Below, piece by piece: positions 6,149 through 7,832 of a stretch of DNA of 7,832 bases (positions are counted from its first letter, which is position 1; each line of letters opens with the position of its first letter). Both the position numbers and the translations under genes were made by a program. The stretch is from assembly GCA_023258825.1 (NCBI GenBank), contig JALQWE010000159.1, positions 1 to 7,832 on the forward strand. Direction: 5' to 3'. Source of the stretch: Planctomycetaceae bacterium. GTDB taxonomy: Bacteria > Planctomycetota > Planctomycetia > Planctomycetales > Planctomycetaceae. The notes beneath the pieces are model-generated. The model saw nothing but the letters and a program-made list of their open reading frames with translations. It had not been told where the DNA came from and did not search any database.

Positions 6149-7279
6149 ATGAACTCTGTCCAGGTTGCCCGTACTGCAGGGCTGCTCATCGGCCGCATGG
6201 CCTGTTGCCTGCTGATCGGTCTGCTGCTGATGTCTCCGATGTTCGCCAGTCAGTCGGCGTCCCCAGCGCTTTCACTGCAGCAAGTCCCAGCGCAGCCCGC
6301 CGCGTTGCAGCAGACACAGCCCGTTCGCCAGTCGCTTTACGCATCCGGCATCCTGCTGGCAGGGTACTGCAGCGCGATTGTGCTGGCTTCACTGACTGGC
6401 GGCTGGCTGCCATCCGTCTTTTCGCTCACGCACACAGCCACGCAGACGGTCACCAGCTTTGTGGGCGGTCTGATGCTGGGCATTGCCGTTTTTCATCTGC
6501 TGCCGCATTCGCTTCACGGTTCACAGTCCCCCAACGATGCGGCGTGGTGGATGATGGCCGGCATTCTGGCGATGTTCCTGCTGATTCGCTGCTTTCATTT
6601 TCATCATCATGGACCACTGGAGATCTCAACGGAAAAAGAAGATCCCTGCGCTGACCATCGGCACCTGCTGCCACAACTGACCGCACTGCCGGCTCATGAT
6701 CACGACCACGATCACGATCACAACCATGCCTGCGAACATCACGGGGCATCGCTTTCCGTGCCGTCCACATCTCCGCATTGCCATCACGCCCACGAACTCA
6801 GCTGGATGGGCATCACAATCGGACTGTCACTGCACACCCTGCTGGACGGCATGGCGTTGGCCGCCAGTGTCAACGCCGAAGCCGGACGACCGGGAAATCT
6901 TTCCCTGTTCGGTTTCGGTACGTTTCTGGCAATTCTGCTGCACAAACCGCTTGATGCCGTTTCCATCACGTCGCTGATGACCGCGGGTGGCTGGAGTTCC
7001 CGGGCTCGGTTTCGTGTGAATCTCGGTTTTGCGGCCATGTGCCCGATCGGTGCCATCCTGTTCAGTCTCGGCGTACAGCAACTGGACGGCCTGCAACAGA
7101 TCATCCTCGATGCAGCACTCGCCTTTTCCGCCGGAATCTTTCTGTGCATTGCTCTCAGCGATCTGTTGCCCGAGATGGAATTTCACGCCCACAACCGGCT
7201 GCAACTGACGGCCGCTTTGCTGGCCGGTATCCTGCTGGCCTATGGCATCACGTTTCTTGAACCGGCGCATCTGCATTAG
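6149..7279 (+). CDS. ZIP-family divalent metal transporter
   Basis: Predicted inner-membrane ZIP transporter moving Zn2+ or another divalent metal toward the cytoplasm. The 376-residue product (ATG at 6149, with only a weak GGA 6 bp upstream) starts with a hydrophobic segment (about 10-31) that could be a signal peptide or extra membrane helix, followed by a Gln/Pro/Ala-rich spacer (about 38-60). Then come the ZIP helices: one near 65-85, HLLPHSL (116-122), a helix near 135-150, a long loop rich in His (HFHHH at 150-154, HDHDHDHDHNHACEHH at 183-198, HCHHAH at 210-215), and the metal-site helices with HTLLDG (229-234) and HKPLDA (265-270). Three more hydrophobic stretches end at EPAHLH. His229, Asp233, His265 and Asp269 are at the usual binding-helix positions. 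The frame opens at GTG 6119, but ATG 6149 gives a better N-terminus. It is divergent from the Nramp-like gene. Confidence 0.9.
   Translation: MNSVQVARTAGLLIGRMACCLLIGLLLMSPMFASQSASPALSLQQVPAQPAALQQTQPVRQSLYASGILLAGYCSAIVLASLTGGWLPSVFSLTHTATQTVTSFVGGLMLGIAVFHLLPHSLHGSQSPNDAAWWMMAGILAMFLLIRCFHFHHHGPLEISTEKEDPCADHRHLLPQLTALPAHDHDHDHDHNHACEHHGASLSVPSTSPHCHHAHELSWMGITIGLSLHTLLDGMALAASVNAEAGRPGNLSLFGFGTFLAILLHKPLDAVSITSLMTAGGWSSRARFRVNLGFAAMCPIGAILFSLGVQQLDGLQQIILDAALAFSAGIFLCIALSDLLPEMEFHAHNRLQLTAALLAGILLAYGITFLEPAHLH
6695..6742 (+). repeat. Histidine-aspartate codon repeat within the ZIP gene
   Basis: A short run of alternating CAT/CAC and GAC/GAT codons encodes HDHDHDHDHNHACEHH in the loop before the HTLLDG helix. 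Such His-rich loops in ZIP proteins bind metal and often vary in length between close relatives; the near-repetitive DNA here would allow change by slippage. Confidence 0.7.
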
Positions 7280-7288
7280 GCGGCTCCC

Positions 7289-7301
7289 GGTCCTGCGGAC
7301 C
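7289..7301 (+). terminator. Weak hairpin after the ZIP gene
   Basis: GGTCC, a TGC loop and GGACC form a perfect 5-bp GC-rich stem starting 10 bp after the ZIP stop codon. No T tract follows, so it is not a standard intrinsic terminator; it may only be a 3'-end stabilising hairpin or chance. Confidence 0.2.
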
Positions 7302-7451
7302 AGTACATCCGCCCCTCGACTGATTCCACCGCGATGCCGCTTGCGTTCATCCGGACTTTCGATAAAAGACTGAGCCCCGTTGGTGGCTGTATGGCTCGGC
7401 CACTGAAATCCCCGACATCCGCAGCACCAGGCTGCTTTCCTTGCTGACATC

Positions 7452-7455
7452 AGGA
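7452..7455 (+). promoter_or_regulatory. Ribosome binding site AGGA
   Basis: AGGA lies 8 bp before the ATG at 7464 and supports that start for the oxidoreductase. The rest of the 184 bp spacer (7280-7463) shows no convincing promoter. Confidence 0.5.
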
Positions 7456-7463
7456 CACAATTC

Positions 7464-7832
7464 ATGACCACTGGTTTTGCCATCGTCGGAACGGGGATGA
7501 TCGCTCACTTCCATGCGAAGGCGATTCAGGCCATGCCCAATGGCCGGATCGTTGCCTGCTACAATCAGAACCTGCCCAGGGCTCAGGCGTTTGCCGCAGA
7601 GTACGGTTGTCGTGCCTGCGAATCACTGGATGATCTTCTGGCAGATCCGGAGGTGCAGATCGTCACCATCTGCACGCCCAGCGGCGCGCACCGAGATCCG
7701 GCCATCGCGGCCGCTCGTGCAGGCAAGCACGTCGTCGTGGAAAAGCCACTCGAAATTACACTTGAACGCTGCGACGAGATCATTCAGGCCTGCGACGATG
7801 CCGGTGTTCGACTGTGTACCATTTTCCCTTCC
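7464..7832 (+). CDS. Gfo/Idh/MocA-family oxidoreductase, 5' part only
   Basis: The frame runs open from ATG 7464 to the window end (123 codons, no stop), so the C-terminal two thirds are missing. The visible part is the NAD(P)-binding Rossmann domain: FAIVGTGMIAHFHAKAI (5-21) with the dinucleotide-binding GxGxxA pattern, a second strand RIVACYNQN (28-36), the VTICTPSGAHRDPAIAAARAGKHVVVEKP region including TPSGAH (71-76) and the family hallmark EKP (93-95). Members oxidise or reduce sugars, inositols or related polyols in the cytoplasm; the specific substrate depends on the missing C-terminal domain. The start is supported by AGGA 8 bp upstream and by the Rossmann strand beginning at residue 4. 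A separate transcription unit from the ZIP gene is likely given the 184 bp gap. Confidence 0.92.
   Translation, partial: MTTGFAIVGTGMIAHFHAKAIQAMPNGRIVACYNQNLPRAQAFAAEYGCRACESLDDLLADPEVQIVTICTPSGAHRDPAIAAARAGKHVVVEKPLEITLERCDEIIQACDDAGVRLCTIFPS

Noticed and set aside
5701..6198. 165-codon minus-strand frame upstream of the Nramp-like gene, or a shorter 78-codon version from 5937
   Set aside because: It overlaps the Nramp-like start by 44 bp, lacks a Shine-Dalgarno sequence, and its translation shows no recognisable domain. A small gene cannot be fully excluded.
5983..6654. 223-codon plus-strand frame overlapping the ZIP gene
   Set aside because: The ZIP frame carries the transmembrane and metal-site motifs; this is an out-of-frame shadow, rich in Arg, Ala and Ser.
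6695..6742. CAY-GAY repeats considered as a CRISPR or regulatory repeat
   Set aside because: They are in-frame His/Asp codons in a loop typical of ZIP transporters, with no spacers.
6827..7483. 218-codon minus-strand frame opposite the ZIP gene
   Set aside because: Antisense shadow of a clear ZIP coding sequence, with no domain features.

Overview
This 7.8 kb window is a moderately GC-rich stretch of bacterial chromosome with six protein-coding genes. All are ordinary cellular genes; I see no rRNA, tRNA, CRISPR array, transposase, integrase or phage gene. The content fits a planctomycete: an unusual Nramp-like transporter subfamily, a PhoD-type phosphatase with an export signal, a Gfo/Idh/MocA oxidoreductase, and weak or absent Shine-Dalgarno sites at several genes. 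The planctomycete assignment is an inference from remembered family resemblance, not a computed result.

Layout, left to right. Positions 1-76 hold a degenerate tandem array of 7-bp units that runs off the left edge. Next is tsaD (minus strand, tRNA t6A synthesis), transcribed divergently from a PhoD-like secreted metallophosphatase (plus strand). The roughly 190 bp between them contain two similar inverted repeats. The phosphatase converges, 23 bp stop to stop, on a 444-residue minus-strand protein of unknown function, whose start is well marked by a Shine-Dalgarno sequence. Upstream of that gene is an AT-rich spacer (3828-4073), then a minus-strand Nramp-fold transporter whose canonical metal-binding motifs are replaced. 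About 400 bp of non-coding DNA (5745-6148), carrying a clear 7-5-7 dyad, separates this transporter from a divergent plus-strand ZIP-family metal transporter with a histidine-rich loop. After a 184 bp spacer the window ends inside a Gfo/Idh/MocA-type NAD(P)-dependent oxidoreductase.

Functional picture. The most coherent local theme is cation transport: an Nramp-like and a ZIP protein fired from one intergenic region, which suggests, without proving, shared regulation. The most notable points are the altered TM1/TM6 signatures and the long extracytoplasmic insertion of the Nramp-like protein, the dyad between the two transporter genes, the heptamer array, and the unidentified two-domain protein. 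I found no convincing multi-gene novel system.
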